Shown: piece by piece, positions 1-8,338 of the stretch | Layout of the letters: each line of letters begins with the position of its first letter | Numbering within the stretch: the stretch's first letter is position 1 | DNA from: Nonomuraea fuscirosea | Lineage (GTDB): Bacteria; Actinomycetota; Actinomycetes; Streptosporangiales; Streptosporangiaceae | NCBI RefSeq assembly: GCF_003001935.1 | Contig: NZ_PVNG01000003.1 | Location: 248,001 to 312,000 of the forward strand | Direction of reading: 5' to 3' | Length of the DNA stretch: 64,000 nucleotides | The notes under the pieces: model-generated | The model's input: only the letters and a program-made list of their open reading frames with translations | What the model was told of the DNA's origin: nothing | Databases searched by the model: none | Translations under genes and position numbers: made by a program

Positions 1-190
1 CAGGCGCCCGGAGGCCGGCTACGTGACGTCCGCCTTCGCGGAGATCAACGGCGAGCCGGCGGTGCTCATCCGCGAGCCCGGCGGGCTGCTCGCGATCGTG
101 GCCGTGGAGATCGCGGACGGGCGGGTCGTTGCCGTCCGCACGATCGTGAACCCGGCCAAGCTCGCCTACGCCGCCGCCCAGCTCATGTGA
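1..190 (+). CDS. C-terminal end of a SigJ-type ECF sigma factor (partial)
   Basis: The window opens inside this gene; 62 codons remain, in the frame starting at base 2, ending in TGA at 188-190. The visible tail reads NGEPAVLIREPGG and then a hydrophobic strand, ending AKLAYAAAQLM. This matches the SnoaL-like C-terminal extension of SigJ-family extracytoplasmic-function sigma factors, which is inference from pattern memory. The neighbour supports it: an FAD-dependent oxidoreductase follows, and that pairing is common for SigJ in actinomycetes. The sigma-2 and sigma-4 regions lie outside the window, so the identification cannot be confirmed here. Confidence 0.6.
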   Translation, partial: RRPEAGYVTSAFAEINGEPAVLIREPGGLLAIVAVEIADGRVVAVRTIVNPAKLAYAAAQLM

Positions 191-266
191 CCGACGTCAT
201 GGGCCGGGGCTGTCACGGACGGGTCGCGTGTCCGGTTCAAGTGGGGACTTCGACACGGGAGGAACC

Positions 267-1352
267 ATGAAGGACCGCATCGTGGTGCTGGGCGCCGGAT
301 ACGCGGGGCTGGCGGCGGCCAAGCGCGCCGCCCGCCGGCTGCGCCGCACCGGAGCGCGGGTGACGCTGGTCAACGCGACGGACCGGTTCGTCGAGCGGGT
401 ACGCCTGCACCAGCTCGCGGCCGGGCAGCGGTTGCCCGATCTGCCGCTGGCCGGGCTGCTTTCGGGGACCGGGATCGAGCTGGTGGTGGCCAGGGTCGTC
501 GGGATCGATCCGGTGGCGAGGACGGTCGGCCTGGACGCGCCGCCGTACACGGTGGGCTACGACCTGCTGGTCTACGCCCTCGGCAGCGGCTCGGACGTGG
601 CAGCCGTGCCGGGGGCGCGCGAGCACGCGTACCCGCTGGCCACCGGCGACGAGGCGGCGCTGCTGCGGGCCCGCCTCGCCTCGGAGAAGGGGCCGGTCAC
701 GGTGGTCGGCGGCGGCCTGACCGGCATCGAGGCGGCGGCGGAGTTCGCCGCCGCGGGCCTGCGCGCCGAGCTGCTGTCCGCCGGCCTGGTCGGGCCCGGG
801 CTGTCCGCCCGCGGTCGCCGCCACGTGCACCGGGCCCTGGCCCGCATGGGCGTCTCCGTACGCGAGCACACGCGGGTCACCGGCGTCGGCCCCGAGAGCG
901 TGCTACTGGCCGACGGGGACGAACTACGCGCGGGAACCGTGGTGTGGGCGGCCGGCTTCCGCGTCCCCGCCCTGGCCTCCGCCGCCGGCCTGGCCACGGA
1001 CGAGCACGGCCGCATGCTGGTGGACCGCACCCTGCGGTCGGTCTCGCACCCGGACGTCTTCGGCATCGGCGACGCGGCCGCCGCCGGCCACGCGACCAGG
1101 ATGGCCTGCCAGACGGGGCTGCCCATGGGCGTCTGCACGGGCCGGGGGGTCGCCGACCTGCTGACCGGCCGCGAACCACGCCCGGCCAGATTCCGCTACG
1201 TCTGGCAGAACATCAGTCTGGGCCGCCACGACGGCGTCACCCAGTTCACGAGAGCGGACGACAGCCCGGTGGACGCCATCATGACGGGCGCCGCCTCCGC
1301 CGCCTTCAAGGAAACCATCACGCGAGGCACCGTCTGGACCATCCGCCACTGA
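267..1352 (+). CDS. FAD/NAD(P)-dependent pyridine nucleotide-disulfide-type oxidoreductase
   Basis: 361 residues. An N-terminal FAD-binding Rossmann motif GAGYAG lies at residues 9-14, a second dinucleotide motif VVGGGLTGIEAA near residue 143 would bind NAD(P)H, and GIGDAAA near residue 266 is the C-terminal FAD-contact motif. This layout is that of NDH-2-like and ferredoxin/rubredoxin reductase-like flavoproteins; no redox CxxC is visible, so disulfide reductase activity is unlikely. I chose ATG at 267 because GGGAGGA precedes it and the Rossmann fold begins at once; an upstream GTG at 228 would add 13 unlikely residues. It probably belongs with the upstream SigJ-type sigma factor. The substrate is unknown. 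Confidence 0.85.
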   Translation: MKDRIVVLGAGYAGLAAAKRAARRLRRTGARVTLVNATDRFVERVRLHQLAAGQRLPDLPLAGLLSGTGIELVVARVVGIDPVARTVGLDAPPYTVGYDLLVYALGSGSDVAAVPGAREHAYPLATGDEAALLRARLASEKGPVTVVGGGLTGIEAAAEFAAAGLRAELLSAGLVGPGLSARGRRHVHRALARMGVSVREHTRVTGVGPESVLLADGDELRAGTVVWAAGFRVPALASAAGLATDEHGRMLVDRTLRSVSHPDVFGIGDAAAAGHATRMACQTGLPMGVCTGRGVADLLTGREPRPARFRYVWQNISLGRHDGVTQFTRADDSPVDAIMTGAASAAFKETITRGTVWTIRH

Positions 1353-1389
1353 CTCCGCCCTCACCCGGCCCAGCCGGTCGCCGCCGGGC

Positions 1390-1449
1390 CTAGCCGTCCT
1401 TCAGCAGGTGCCATGGACGGAGGGCTGTCGTGGCGGGCGGGTCGCCGCC
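1390..1449 (-). pseudogene. remnant copy of the Nudix gene 3' end
   Basis: Read on the minus strand this segment encodes GDPPATTALRPWHLLKDG and a TAG stop at 1392-1390. The last residues of the neighbouring Nudix gene are GDPPATPITLPWHLLNDDHA. The match covers about 18 codons and stops abruptly upstream, so this is a diverged partial duplication of the gene's 3' end including its own stop codon, not an independent gene. It has no start and no Nudix box. The rest of the 158-base gap (1353-1510) shows no other gene. Confidence 0.6.
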
Positions 1450-1510
1450 GGGCCTGGGCGCATCCTGAGGTATGCATCGTCCGGCCTGGCCACGTTCTGG
1501 CCATGCACTG

Positions 1511-2035
1511 TCAGGCGTGATCGTCGTTCAGGAGGTGCCACGGCAGGGTGATCGGTGTGGCGGGCGGGTCGCCGGCGACGATGCGGCGTACCAGCGGGCC
1601 CAGACCCGCCGGCACGACCTGCTCGTCGCCGGGAGCCGGCCCGGACAGCTCGCCCAGGGTCCACCAGTGGAAGCGGTCGGTCGACTCGCGTTCCTCCTGG
1701 TCCATGCCTGAGGTGTCCACGTCCAGCTCGTCCACGCGGAGGGCGAAGAAGGAGTCGCGGGAGAAGAACCGCCGGCCGCCGGTGGTCCACGGGCCCTCGC
1801 TGGTCGCCACCACCGGCCCGAGCGCGTCGGGGGAGACGACGTGTCCCAGTTCCTCCCGCAGCTCCCTGGCGGCGGCCTGCCGCGCGCTCTCCCCGGGATC
1901 GAGGCCCCCGCCCGGCGTGAACCACGCGTACGGCGGATCCTCCACCTGCAGCAGCCGGCCCCGGTAGAGCAGCAGCCGATCGGCGCGGTCGATCAGCAGC
2001 ACGCGCGCGGACTCCCGGAGGATCACCTCGCTCAT
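1511..2035 (-). CDS. Nudix hydrolase
   Basis: 174 residues from ATG at 2035 (MSEVILRES). A canonical Nudix box GX5EX7REUXEEXGU is present, including GGLDPGE and RELREELGH, which binds the divalent metal used to cleave nucleoside diphosphate-X bonds. The substrate cannot be predicted. The start is uncertain: the frame stays open upstream through eight 15-base repeats, several of which carry in-frame ATG or GTG codons behind a GGGG stretch, so longer proteins starting MRGDQ are possible. The gene is third in a minus-strand run after a histidine phosphatase and a GNAT acetyltransferase, and a remnant of its own 3' end lies just downstream. Confidence 0.88.
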   Translation of the reverse strand: MSEVILRESARVLLIDRADRLLLYRGRLLQVEDPPYAWFTPGGGLDPGESARQAAARELREELGHVVSPDALGPVVATSEGPWTTGGRRFFSRDSFFALRVDELDVDTSGMDQEERESTDRFHWWTLGELSGPAPGDEQVVPAGLGPLVRRIVAGDPPATPITLPWHLLNDDHA

Positions 2036-2153
2036 CTGATCGCCCCGCACCTGATCGCCCCGCATCTGATCGCCCCGCATCTGGTCGCCCCGCATCTGGT
2101 CGCCCCGCGCCTGGTCGCCCCGCGCCTGGTCACCTCGCTCAAGGTCGTCGCCT
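2034..2153. repeat. 15-bp tandem repeat, seven copies plus one degenerate
   Basis: Unit on the plus strand is ATCTGATCGCCCCGC with A/G variation, in phase from 2034 to 2138 with a degraded eighth copy to 2153. On the minus strand it lies between the stop of the GNAT gene (2158) and the Nudix start, and in the Nudix frame encodes RGDQM, RGDQV or RGDQA pentapeptides. Each minus-strand unit carries GGGGCGATCAG followed in several copies by ATG, so each looks like a weak ribosome binding site plus start. Confidence 0.9.
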
Positions 2154-2157
2154 CGGC

Positions 2158-2718
2158 TCACGTGGCCATATTCGTCATTTCCGTCATCTCCGTCGTGATG
2201 GCCCAGCGCTCGTGGTCCCGCCACGCCCCGTCGATGAACTGGAACCTGGGCGAGTAACCCTCCCGTTTGAAGCCGACCCGCTCGATCAGGCTCAGGCTGG
2301 CCGTGTTCGACGGCTGGATGTTGGCCTCCAGCCGGTGCAGCTCCATCTCCCCGAAGGCGTACCCGACGAGCAGCCGCAGCCCCTCGGTCAGGTAGCCGCG
2401 GCCGGTCGTGGAGGCGTAGGCGGAGTAGCCGATGGTGGCGCTCTGGTGGGTGCCGCGGATGATGTTGTTCACGTTGACCCGGCCGACGATCGCGCCGCTG
2501 TCGCTCCGGCAGATGAGGAAACCCTCGTGCAGCGGGCCGTCGAACCTGGACAGGTATCCCTCGAAGTCCTCGTACGTGACGACCGGCGGGCCCGGCATCC
2601 ACCTGGCCAGCATCTCGGCACTCTCTTGGTGCAGCACCGACAGCTCGTCGAAGTCCGCCAGGCAGATGTACCGGATCGCCACCCGGCCCTCTTGCGCAAG
2701 ATAGATCACGTCAGTCAT
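2158..2718 (-). CDS. GNAT N-acetyltransferase, RimJ/RimL-like
   Basis: 186 residues. The GNAT acetyl-CoA site region RGYLTEGLRLLVGYAF is followed by HRLEANIQPSNTASLSLIE and RVGFKREGY, the standard arrangement of RimJ/RimL-type alanine or small-molecule acetyltransferases. The start ATG at 2718 overlaps the upstream phosphatase stop in an ATGA junction, so translation is probably coupled. The substrate is unknown. The C-terminus is unusually repetitive (TTEMTEMTNMAT), and the 15-base repeats begin just after the stop codon. Confidence 0.85.
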   Translation of the reverse strand: MTDVIYLAQEGRVAIRYICLADFDELSVLHQESAEMLARWMPGPPVVTYEDFEGYLSRFDGPLHEGFLICRSDSGAIVGRVNVNNIIRGTHQSATIGYSAYASTTGRGYLTEGLRLLVGYAFGEMELHRLEANIQPSNTASLSLIERVGFKREGYSPRFQFIDGAWRDHERWAITTEMTEMTNMAT

Positions 2719-3332
2719 TCTCCAGGCCAGTCGGGGCACCGCCAGGTCGGCCCCGGACCTGCGCCGTACTCGACGAGGAACGGCACCGCGTGCGGCAGCG
2801 GCGCCCCCCAGACCCGCCCGCCCAGCCCGCACAGCACACCGAGCCCGGCGGTCAGGCTGGCGACGTGCCCGACCACGGCGATCGTCCCGCCGGGATGCGC
2901 CGCGACCAGCGACGTCAGAGCGGCGGTGACGCGGGCGGTGACGGCGTGGCCGCTCTCGCCGTCGGCCACCGCCTGGTCCAGGTCGCCGTCCACCACCCAG
3001 GAGCGCAGCACTTCGGCGGTGCGGGCCCGGACCGCCGGGTCCCGCGTGCCCTCCATCCGGCCCAGGCCGACCTCCTCCAGGCCGGGCACGACGGTGACGC
3101 CGGTGGTGAGGCCGAGGGTGCCGGCGACGATGGCGGCGGTCTGGCGGGCGCGGACGGCCGTGCCGGCGTAGACGTGGGTGATCCCCTGGCCGCCGAGTCG
3201 CAGGCCCGCCTCCGACGCCTGGACGCGACCCCGTGCGGTCAGTGCGGCGCCGGGTTGTGCGCCCGCGGTGCCGGTGACGACGTTCTCGGACTCGGCGTGG
3301 CGCAGGCAGTGGAGCCGTACGTGATCGTTCAC
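2715..3332 (-). CDS. histidine phosphatase family protein (phosphoglycerate mutase-like)
   Basis: 205 residues from GTG at 3332, chosen because GGGGA precedes it and the RHA phosphohistidine motif (LHCLRHAESEN) falls near residue 10 as usual. The second catalytic histidine lies in VVGHVASLTAG, and PGLEEVGLGRMEG supplies the acid-rich loop typical of the branch-1 family. Members dephosphorylate sugars, nucleotides or proteins; the exact substrate is not predictable. It is first in the run phosphatase-GNAT-Nudix and overlaps the GNAT gene by 4 bases. It is divergent from the WXG/NlpC pair at 3465, so the 132-base gap must hold promoters for both. Confidence 0.83.
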   Translation of the reverse strand: MNDHVRLHCLRHAESENVVTGTAGAQPGAALTARGRVQASEAGLRLGGQGITHVYAGTAVRARQTAAIVAGTLGLTTGVTVVPGLEEVGLGRMEGTRDPAVRARTAEVLRSWVVDGDLDQAVADGESGHAVTARVTAALTSLVAAHPGGTIAVVGHVASLTAGLGVLCGLGGRVWGAPLPHAVPFLVEYGAGPGPTWRCPDWPGE

Positions 3333-3464
3333 CGCGATTCCCCTCCGATCCCCCCGTACCGCAAGGGTCATTATCTTCTGTGACAGGTGCGGCAGCAGGG
3401 GTGTTCGGGGCAAGATGGTCAGCGCAGGCGACGTCCCGACGATCTTCAGGGGGTAGGGGGTCGG

Positions 3465-3773
3465 ATGACAGCCCTCGACATCCATTTCCAGGCACTCGAA
3501 GACTGCGCGAAGACCGCGCGTGAGGTGGCCGGCCAGCTCCAGTACACGGCGACCAAGGTCGAGTCGGCGGGCTCCGGGCTCCTGGGCGGCGCGTCCATCT
3601 TCGGCAAGCTCGCCGGGGCCTCCGGCCTGGCCTCCGCGGTCAACGACGTCGAGACGATGGTCGGCGACGAGTTCGAAGCCGCCCGCGACAAGATCGGCGC
3701 CGTCGCGAAGGCCCTGGGCGCGGTGGAACAGAACGTCCGCGCCGCCAACAAGGCCAACGGGGCGGCGGCGTAG
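3465..3773 (+). CDS. small WXG100-like partner of the NlpC/P60 hydrolase
   Basis: 102 residues, helical and Ala-rich, starting MTALDIHFQALEDCAKTARE. It has no W-x-G but resembles the 102-residue protein at 19251-19559 in length, in its opening (M..xDxHxQAxExC) and in GKLxGASxLA near the middle. Both are followed directly by a WXG-domain protein fused to a cell-wall hydrolase, so it is likely the heterodimer partner or chaperone of the next product in type VII export. Start ATG at 3465 follows a purine-rich GGGGG stretch. Its stop overlaps the next start by one base. The function is inferred from context. Confidence 0.7.
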   Translation: MTALDIHFQALEDCAKTAREVAGQLQYTATKVESAGSGLLGGASIFGKLAGASGLASAVNDVETMVGDEFEAARDKIGAVAKALGAVEQNVRAANKANGAAA

Positions 3774-4879
3774 TGGGCGCCGGCCTGGCCGAGAAGATCG
3801 CCGCCTTACCGATGAGCTGGCAGCTCGTCCCGATCGTGCAGACCATCGAGGGCACCAGCCCCGCGGACATCCGCGAGATCGCCAAGCGCTGGCGCAAGGC
3901 CGCGGGCAAGGCGAGCGAGCAGTCCGGCCGGCTGAACCGGGCGGTCGGCGACGTCGACAACGCCTGGAAGGGGCAGTCCGCCGACGCGTTCGTGGGATAC
4001 ATGGGCAAGTACCGCAAGGCGGGCATGGCGCTGCACGACGCGGTCGACAGCGCCGCCGGCTCCCTCGACCAGGCGGCCCAGGCCCTGGAGACGGCCAAGA
4101 CCAAGGTGACCACGCTCTGCAACGAGCTGCTCCAGTTCAAGGCGGGACAGGCCGACCCCGAGAGCGACGCCGCGCAGCAGGCGCTCATCAAGAAGGTCCT
4201 GGAGGCCGTGCCCAAGGCCACCGAGCTGGAGAGCACGGCGAGCAAGGCCCTGTCCACCGCCATGACGGAGATCAACAGGCAGCTGAAGGAACGGACGCCG
4301 ACGTTCCGCTCCATCGACAGCCCCGGCGACGAGCCGTGGCGGCCGTCGAACGGCAACATCATCGATTGGAAGCCGGTCCCCATCCCGAAGACGACGCCGA
4401 CGTCCTTCCAGGGCGGGAACGGCGGCAACGGCGTCACCCCGGCCGCGTACACACCCGGCGGCGGGTCCGGCGGCACCGGCTCGGGTGGAGCAGGGGGCGT
4501 GCCGGAGCCCCTGACGTTCGCGCCGGGGACCGGGACGGGCGCGCGCATCATCCAGGCCGCGCGGCAGCACATCGGCAAGCCGTACGTGTGGGGCGCCAAC
4601 GGCCCGAACGCCTTCGACTGCAGCGGGCTCGTCTACTACGTGCTCAACCAGGCCGGCATCAAGATCGGCGACACCACGGCCGCCGGATACCAGGCGAGCG
4701 GCAAGCCGGTGTCGTCGCCGCAGCCGGGCGACATCGTCTTCTTCGGCCATCCGGCCAGCCACGTGGGCGTCTACATCGGCGATGGCCAGATGATCCACGC
4801 GCCGCGCCCGGGGGCCGACGTCACGGTGGGCCCCGTCTCGGCCAACGGCCGCTCCATCAGCTACCGCCGCTTCACCTGA
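3773..4879 (+). CDS. WXG100 domain-NlpC/P60 peptidoglycan hydrolase, predicted ESX substrate
   Basis: 368 residues from GTG at 3773. Residues about 25-150 are helical with NAWKGQSADAF, a WXG100 turn. A Gly/Pro/Thr linker follows (about 205-250), then an NlpC/P60 domain with Cys283 in FDCSGLVYY, His330 in HVGVYIG and His342 in MIHAP as the likely catalytic triad. Family members cut peptide bonds in peptidoglycan stems. There is no signal peptide, which fits export through a type VII system. It forms a bicistron with the 102-residue gene before it, and its N-terminal half resembles that of the SLT-domain protein at 18130. A strong hairpin follows at 4957. Confidence 0.87.
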   Translation: MGAGLAEKIAALPMSWQLVPIVQTIEGTSPADIREIAKRWRKAAGKASEQSGRLNRAVGDVDNAWKGQSADAFVGYMGKYRKAGMALHDAVDSAAGSLDQAAQALETAKTKVTTLCNELLQFKAGQADPESDAAQQALIKKVLEAVPKATELESTASKALSTAMTEINRQLKERTPTFRSIDSPGDEPWRPSNGNIIDWKPVPIPKTTPTSFQGGNGGNGVTPAAYTPGGGSGGTGSGGAGGVPEPLTFAPGTGTGARIIQAARQHIGKPYVWGANGPNAFDCSGLVYYVLNQAGIKIGDTTAAGYQASGKPVSSPQPGDIVFFGHPASHVGVYIGDGQMIHAPRPGADVTVGPVSANGRSISYRRFT

Positions 4880-4956
4880 GCGCTCCTTCGGACGCGGGCC
4901 CCGCCGGCGGGGTCGCCGGCTGACCGTGCCCCTCCGCGGGCGAGCCCGGGAATGCG

Positions 4957-4990
4957 GAGGCCCCGGACCGTGATCACGGTCCGGGGCCTC
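4957..4990. terminator. bidirectional terminator between convergent genes
   Basis: A perfect inverted repeat with 17-base arms and no loop bases beyond the central TGATCA, starting GAGGCCCC and ending GGGGCCTC, followed by a short T-containing run. It separates the plus-strand hydrolase gene from the convergent minus-strand gene ending at 5032, so it can serve both. Confidence 0.85.
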
Positions 4991-5031
4991 TCGTCGTCCG
5001 TCGGGGTGCGGCCCCGCGGTGTCGTCAGCGT

Positions 5032-6396
5032 TTACCAGTCGCCGCCGCCGAAGTCGCCGCCGCCGAAGTCGCCGCCGCCGCCGAAGTCGCCCCAGCCGCC
5101 GCCGTCACCGCCGCCGAAGTCGCCGCCGCCGTCGGAGTAACCCTCGGCGTAGCCGGCGCCGTAGCCGCCGAAGCCGAAGCCGCCGCCGAGCATGCTGCCC
5201 ATCATGGTGCCGATGAACATGCCGGTCATGATGTCGCCGAAGCCGCCGTAGTAGCCGTAGGCGTACGGCTGGTAGGCGGGGCCGGCGTCGTAGTAGGGCC
5301 GGCGCTGGCCGTCGACCATGACCTCGCGCATCTGCGGGTCGAAGCCGCGCTCCACGGCCTCGGCGTCCATCTTGCAGGCGGGCACGTCGCGGACGGCGCC
5401 ACCGGGCGGGGCCCAGCGGATGTCGCGGACGGACGGGCCGTGCTGCGGGTTGAAGAAGCAGGGGGCGCGGCGCTCGGGCACCGGCTCCTTGTTGACCTTG
5501 GCCTTCACCACGGCGAGCGCGTAGCGGCCGTCCTCAAGGGTCTGCGTGACCTCGCGGACCTGGTCGGCCCGCTCGACGGTGGCCAGTTGCGTCTTGGCCT
5601 TCTCGTAGGAGTCGAGCGCCGTCTGCCACTCGTCGATGTGGCCGCCGCCCTGACCGGCGAGCGTCACGTCGGTGTCGAGAGCGGTGATCTCCTCGCCGAG
5701 CTTGGTGACGTCCTCCTCCACGGTCTGCTTGACCGCGGCCAGGTCCTTGGCGTCCTGGATGGCCTTTTTCTTCTTCTTGTTGCTGGAGTAGAGGAAGTAA
5801 CCGCCACCGCCGACCACGATCAGCCCGCCCAGAACGGCGAGCGCGGCGGTGCCGCCGGCCCCCGGGTCGGCCTGGCTGCCGGAGTCGAGGGCGGAGCGGT
5901 CGCCCTTGACGGCCATGTCCACGCGGTTGGCGAAGTCCCTCATGCCGGCGGTCAGGTCACCCGCGTTGGCGGTGGTGGACAGCCGGGCCAGCTGGCCCGC
6001 TAGGCCCTGCCGGCGGATGGAGCTGGACGCGGCGTAGAGCGTCGTGCCGTCGAGGACCGCGTAGGTCGAGGACGGCGCGCTCTCCGCCTTCATGGCGGAG
6101 TTGAGGCCGGTCATGAAGCCGGCGATGCTGGAGTCGTCGACCGTGCCGTCGGGCAGCGCCACAGCGTAGATCTTGCTGCTCGCCCCCTCGAGCGCGTCAC
6201 GGATCTCACTCTGCTGGTCGGACGTCAGTGACGAGCCGGACTCCACGTAGAGCGGGTCCTTCTTCCAATGGGAGACCACCGTGTTAGGGTCCGGTGGCGC
6301 CGCCGCGTTGGCGGCAGGGGACAGCGCAAGAACGACGATCAGACCGGCGATCAGAGCCGCGATCGCGGCCCCTGCTCGGCGCAGCGAATGGGTCAT
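5032..6396 (-). CDS. secreted or membrane-anchored glycine-rich protein, TPM-like N-terminus
   Basis: 454 residues. A signal peptide (residues 1-33, ending ANAAAPPDP) is followed by an extracytoplasmic region of about 150 residues that resembles TPM-type domains, a transmembrane helix near residues 185-205, then a basic run SSNKKKKK and a charged, probably coiled-coil stretch. The C-terminus holds Tyr/Gly-rich and GGGDF repeats ending in W. ATG at 6396 is preceded by AAGGAGG. The repeats are encoded by short GCC/TCG-rich units between 5038 and 5130. Family assignment is weak; the safe statement is an envelope protein with a low-complexity cytoplasmic tail. It lies downstream of the acyl-CoA carboxylase gene. 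Confidence 0.7.
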   Translation of the reverse strand: MTHSLRRAGAAIAALIAGLIVVLALSPAANAAAPPDPNTVVSHWKKDPLYVESGSSLTSDQQSEIRDALEGASSKIYAVALPDGTVDDSSIAGFMTGLNSAMKAESAPSSTYAVLDGTTLYAASSSIRRQGLAGQLARLSTTANAGDLTAGMRDFANRVDMAVKGDRSALDSGSQADPGAGGTAALAVLGGLIVVGGGGYFLYSSNKKKKKAIQDAKDLAAVKQTVEEDVTKLGEEITALDTDVTLAGQGGGHIDEWQTALDSYEKAKTQLATVERADQVREVTQTLEDGRYALAVVKAKVNKEPVPERRAPCFFNPQHGPSVRDIRWAPPGGAVRDVPACKMDAEAVERGFDPQMREVMVDGQRRPYYDAGPAYQPYAYGYYGGFGDIMTGMFIGTMMGSMLGGGFGFGGYGAGYAEGYSDGGGDFGGGDGGGWGDFGGGGDFGGGDFGGGDW

Positions 6397-6494
6397 TGGC
6401 AGCAAGCCTCCTTCGCCCTTGAGGACGAACGGGCGGTCGGCAAAGTTCCTCAATGCGCACGCTACCTGTCCGGAGACTCGCAGGTGCGCATCGT

Positions 6495-6532
6495 GACCGA
6501 AGCGCAGTCACCGGTTCGGCTGCGTTCCGGTC
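6495..6532. terminator. possible hairpin terminator after the acyl-CoA carboxylase gene
   Basis: Imperfect inverted repeat: 13-base arms GACCGAAGCGCAG and CTGCGTTCCGGTC pair at 11 of 13 positions around a 12-base loop. It sits 34 bases beyond the carboxylase stop on the minus strand. There is no T-tract, so it could be a factor-dependent terminator or mere GC-rich folding. A second weaker stem-loop (TGCGCAC at 6454 pairing with GTGCGCA at 6484) lies beside it. Confidence 0.35.
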
Positions 6533-6565
6533 GGGCGCGGGTCAAGGACGCTTCGCCAGGGCCGC

Positions 6566-8314
6566 TCACGTGTCCTTGATCTCGCAGATGGTGGCGCCGG
6601 CGGTGACCGTCTGGCCCACCGCCGCCGTCAGCCCGGTGATCGTGCCCGACTTGTGCGCCGTCAGCGGCTGCTCCATCTTCATCGCCTCCAGGACGACGAC
6701 CGTGTCGCCCTCGCTCACCGCGTCGCCGTCGGAGGCGACGACCTTCACGATGGTGCCCTGCATGGGGCTGACGAGCGTGTCGCCGCCGGCGGCGGCCTTC
6801 TTCGCCTTGCCGCTCCCGCGCCTGGGCGCCTTGCTCGCGGCGGGCGCGGGGGCGGCGGCGCCGCCCAGGCCCGCGGGCAGGACGACCTCCAGGCGCTTGC
6901 CGCCGACCTCGACCGTCACCGTCTCACGGGGGGCGGTCTCCGCCGAGGCGATCTCCCCTTCGTACGGCGGCACCGGGTTGTCCCACTCCGTCTCGATCCA
7001 CCGCGTGTGCACCGAGAACGGCGACGACGTGAACGCGGGGTCGGACACGACGGCCCGGTGGAACGGCAGCACGGTCGGCATCCCCGCGATCTCGAACTCC
7101 GCCAGCGCCCGCCGCGAGCGCTCCAGCGCCTCCTGCCGGGTCCGCCCGGTCACGACGAGCTTGGCCACCAGCGAGTCGAACGTCCCCGGCACCGTCATCC
7201 CGGCCTCGTAGCCGGAGTCGAGCCTGACCCCGGGCCCGGACGGCGGGCGCAGCGTCGTCAGCGTGCCGGGGGCGGGCAGGAAGTTCCGTCCGGCGTCCTC
7301 GGCGTTGATCCGGAACTCGATCGAGTGCCCGCGCACCACCGGGTCGTCGTAGCCGAGCGGCTCGCCGCCCGCGATCCTGAACATCTCGCGGACGAGGTCG
7401 ATGCCCGAGACCTCCTCGGTGACCGGGTGCTCGACCTGCAGCCTGGTGTTGACCTCCAGGAACGAGATCGTCCCGTCCTGACCGACGAGGAACTCGCACG
7501 TGCCGGCCCCGACGTAGCCGGCCTCCTTGAGGATGGCCTTGGAGCTGGAGCGCAGGATCTCGACCTGCTCCTCGCTGAGGAACGGCGCCGGGGCCTCCTC
7601 CACCAGCTTCTGGTGGCGGCGCTGCAGCGAGCAGTCGCGGGTGCTGACCACGACCACGTGGCCGTCGCGGTCGGCCAGGCACTGGGTCTCGACGTGGCGG
7701 GGCCGGTCGAGGTAGCGCTCGACGAAGCACTCGCCGCGCCCGAACGCGGCGACCGCCTCGCGCACGGCCGACTCGTACAGCTCGGCGACCTCCTCCATCC
7801 GGCGCGCCACCTTGATGCCGCGCCCGCCGCCGCCGTACGCCGCCTTGATCGCGATCGGCAGCCCGTGCTCCTCCGCGAACGCCACCACCTCGGCCACGTC
7901 CGCCACCGGATCCTTGGTGCCCGCGACCAGCGGCGCGCCGACCTTCTGCGCGATGTGCCTGGCCCGGACCTTGTCGCCGAGCGCGGCGATGGCGGCGGGC
8001 GGCGGACCGATCCAGATCAGGCCCGCGTCGATGACGGCCGCGGCGAAGGAGGCGTTCTCGGCCAGGAAGCCGTAGCCGGGGTGCACGGCGTCCGCCCCCG
8101 AGCGGCGGGCGACGTCGAGCAGCTTGCCGATGTCGAGGTAGGTCTCAGCGGGCGACTGGCCGCCCAGCGCGTACGCCTCGTCCGCGACCTTGGCGTGCAG
8201 GGCGTCGAGGTCCTGGTCGGCGTAGACCGCCACGCTGCCGATCCCGGCGTCCTTGCACGCACGGGCCACCCGCACCGCGATCTCGCCGCGGTTGGCGATC
8301 AGAACCTTCCGCAC
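6566..8314 (-). CDS. accA: acyl-CoA carboxylase alpha subunit (biotin carboxylase plus biotin carrier)
   Basis: 582 residues. The N-terminus [19 protein letters not shown], an ATP-grasp domain with the [14 protein letters not shown] active-site block, and a C-terminal biotinyl domain with EAMKM (biotinylated Lys546) define the actinobacterial fused BC-BCCP subunit. It carboxylates biotin with ATP and bicarbonate and hands the carboxyl group to a beta subunit. Beta and epsilon subunits are encoded at 56.3-58.1 kb. An Ala/Lys-rich linker precedes the carrier domain. The GTG start at 8314 has GGAAGGGAAGG upstream. It is 24 bases downstream of an SDR gene on the same strand and probably cotranscribed. 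Acetyl-, propionyl- or longer acyl-CoA could be the substrate. Confidence 0.93.
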   Translation of the reverse strand: MRKVLIANRGEIAVRVARACKDAGIGSVAVYADQDLDALHAKVADEAYALGGQSPAETYLDIGKLLDVARRSGADAVHPGYGFLAENASFAAAVIDAGLIWIGPPPAAIAALGDKVRARHIAQKVGAPLVAGTKDPVADVAEVVAFAEEHGLPIAIKAAYGGGGRGIKVARRMEEVAELYESAVREAVAAFGRGECFVERYLDRPRHVETQCLADRDGHVVVVSTRDCSLQRRHQKLVEEAPAPFLSEEQVEILRSSSKAILKEAGYVGAGTCEFLVGQDGTISFLEVNTRLQVEHPVTEEVSGIDLVREMFRIAGGEPLGYDDPVVRGHSIEFRINAEDAGRNFLPAPGTLTTLRPPSGPGVRLDSGYEAGMTVPGTFDSLVAKLVVTGRTRQEALERSRRALAEFEIAGMPTVLPFHRAVVSDPAFTSSPFSVHTRWIETEWDNPVPPYEGEIASAETAPRETVTVEVGGKRLEVVLPAGLGGAAAPAPAASKAPRRGSGKAKKAAAGGDTLVSPMQGTIVKVVASDGDAVSEGDTVVVLEAMKMEQPLTAHKSGTITGLTAAVGQTVTAGATICEIKDT

Positions 8315-8338
8315 CGGCCTTCCCTTCCTGTCATGGGT

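Noticed and set aside
2034..2153. CRISPR-like array
   Set aside because: The 15-base units are contiguous without spacers and no cas gene is nearby.
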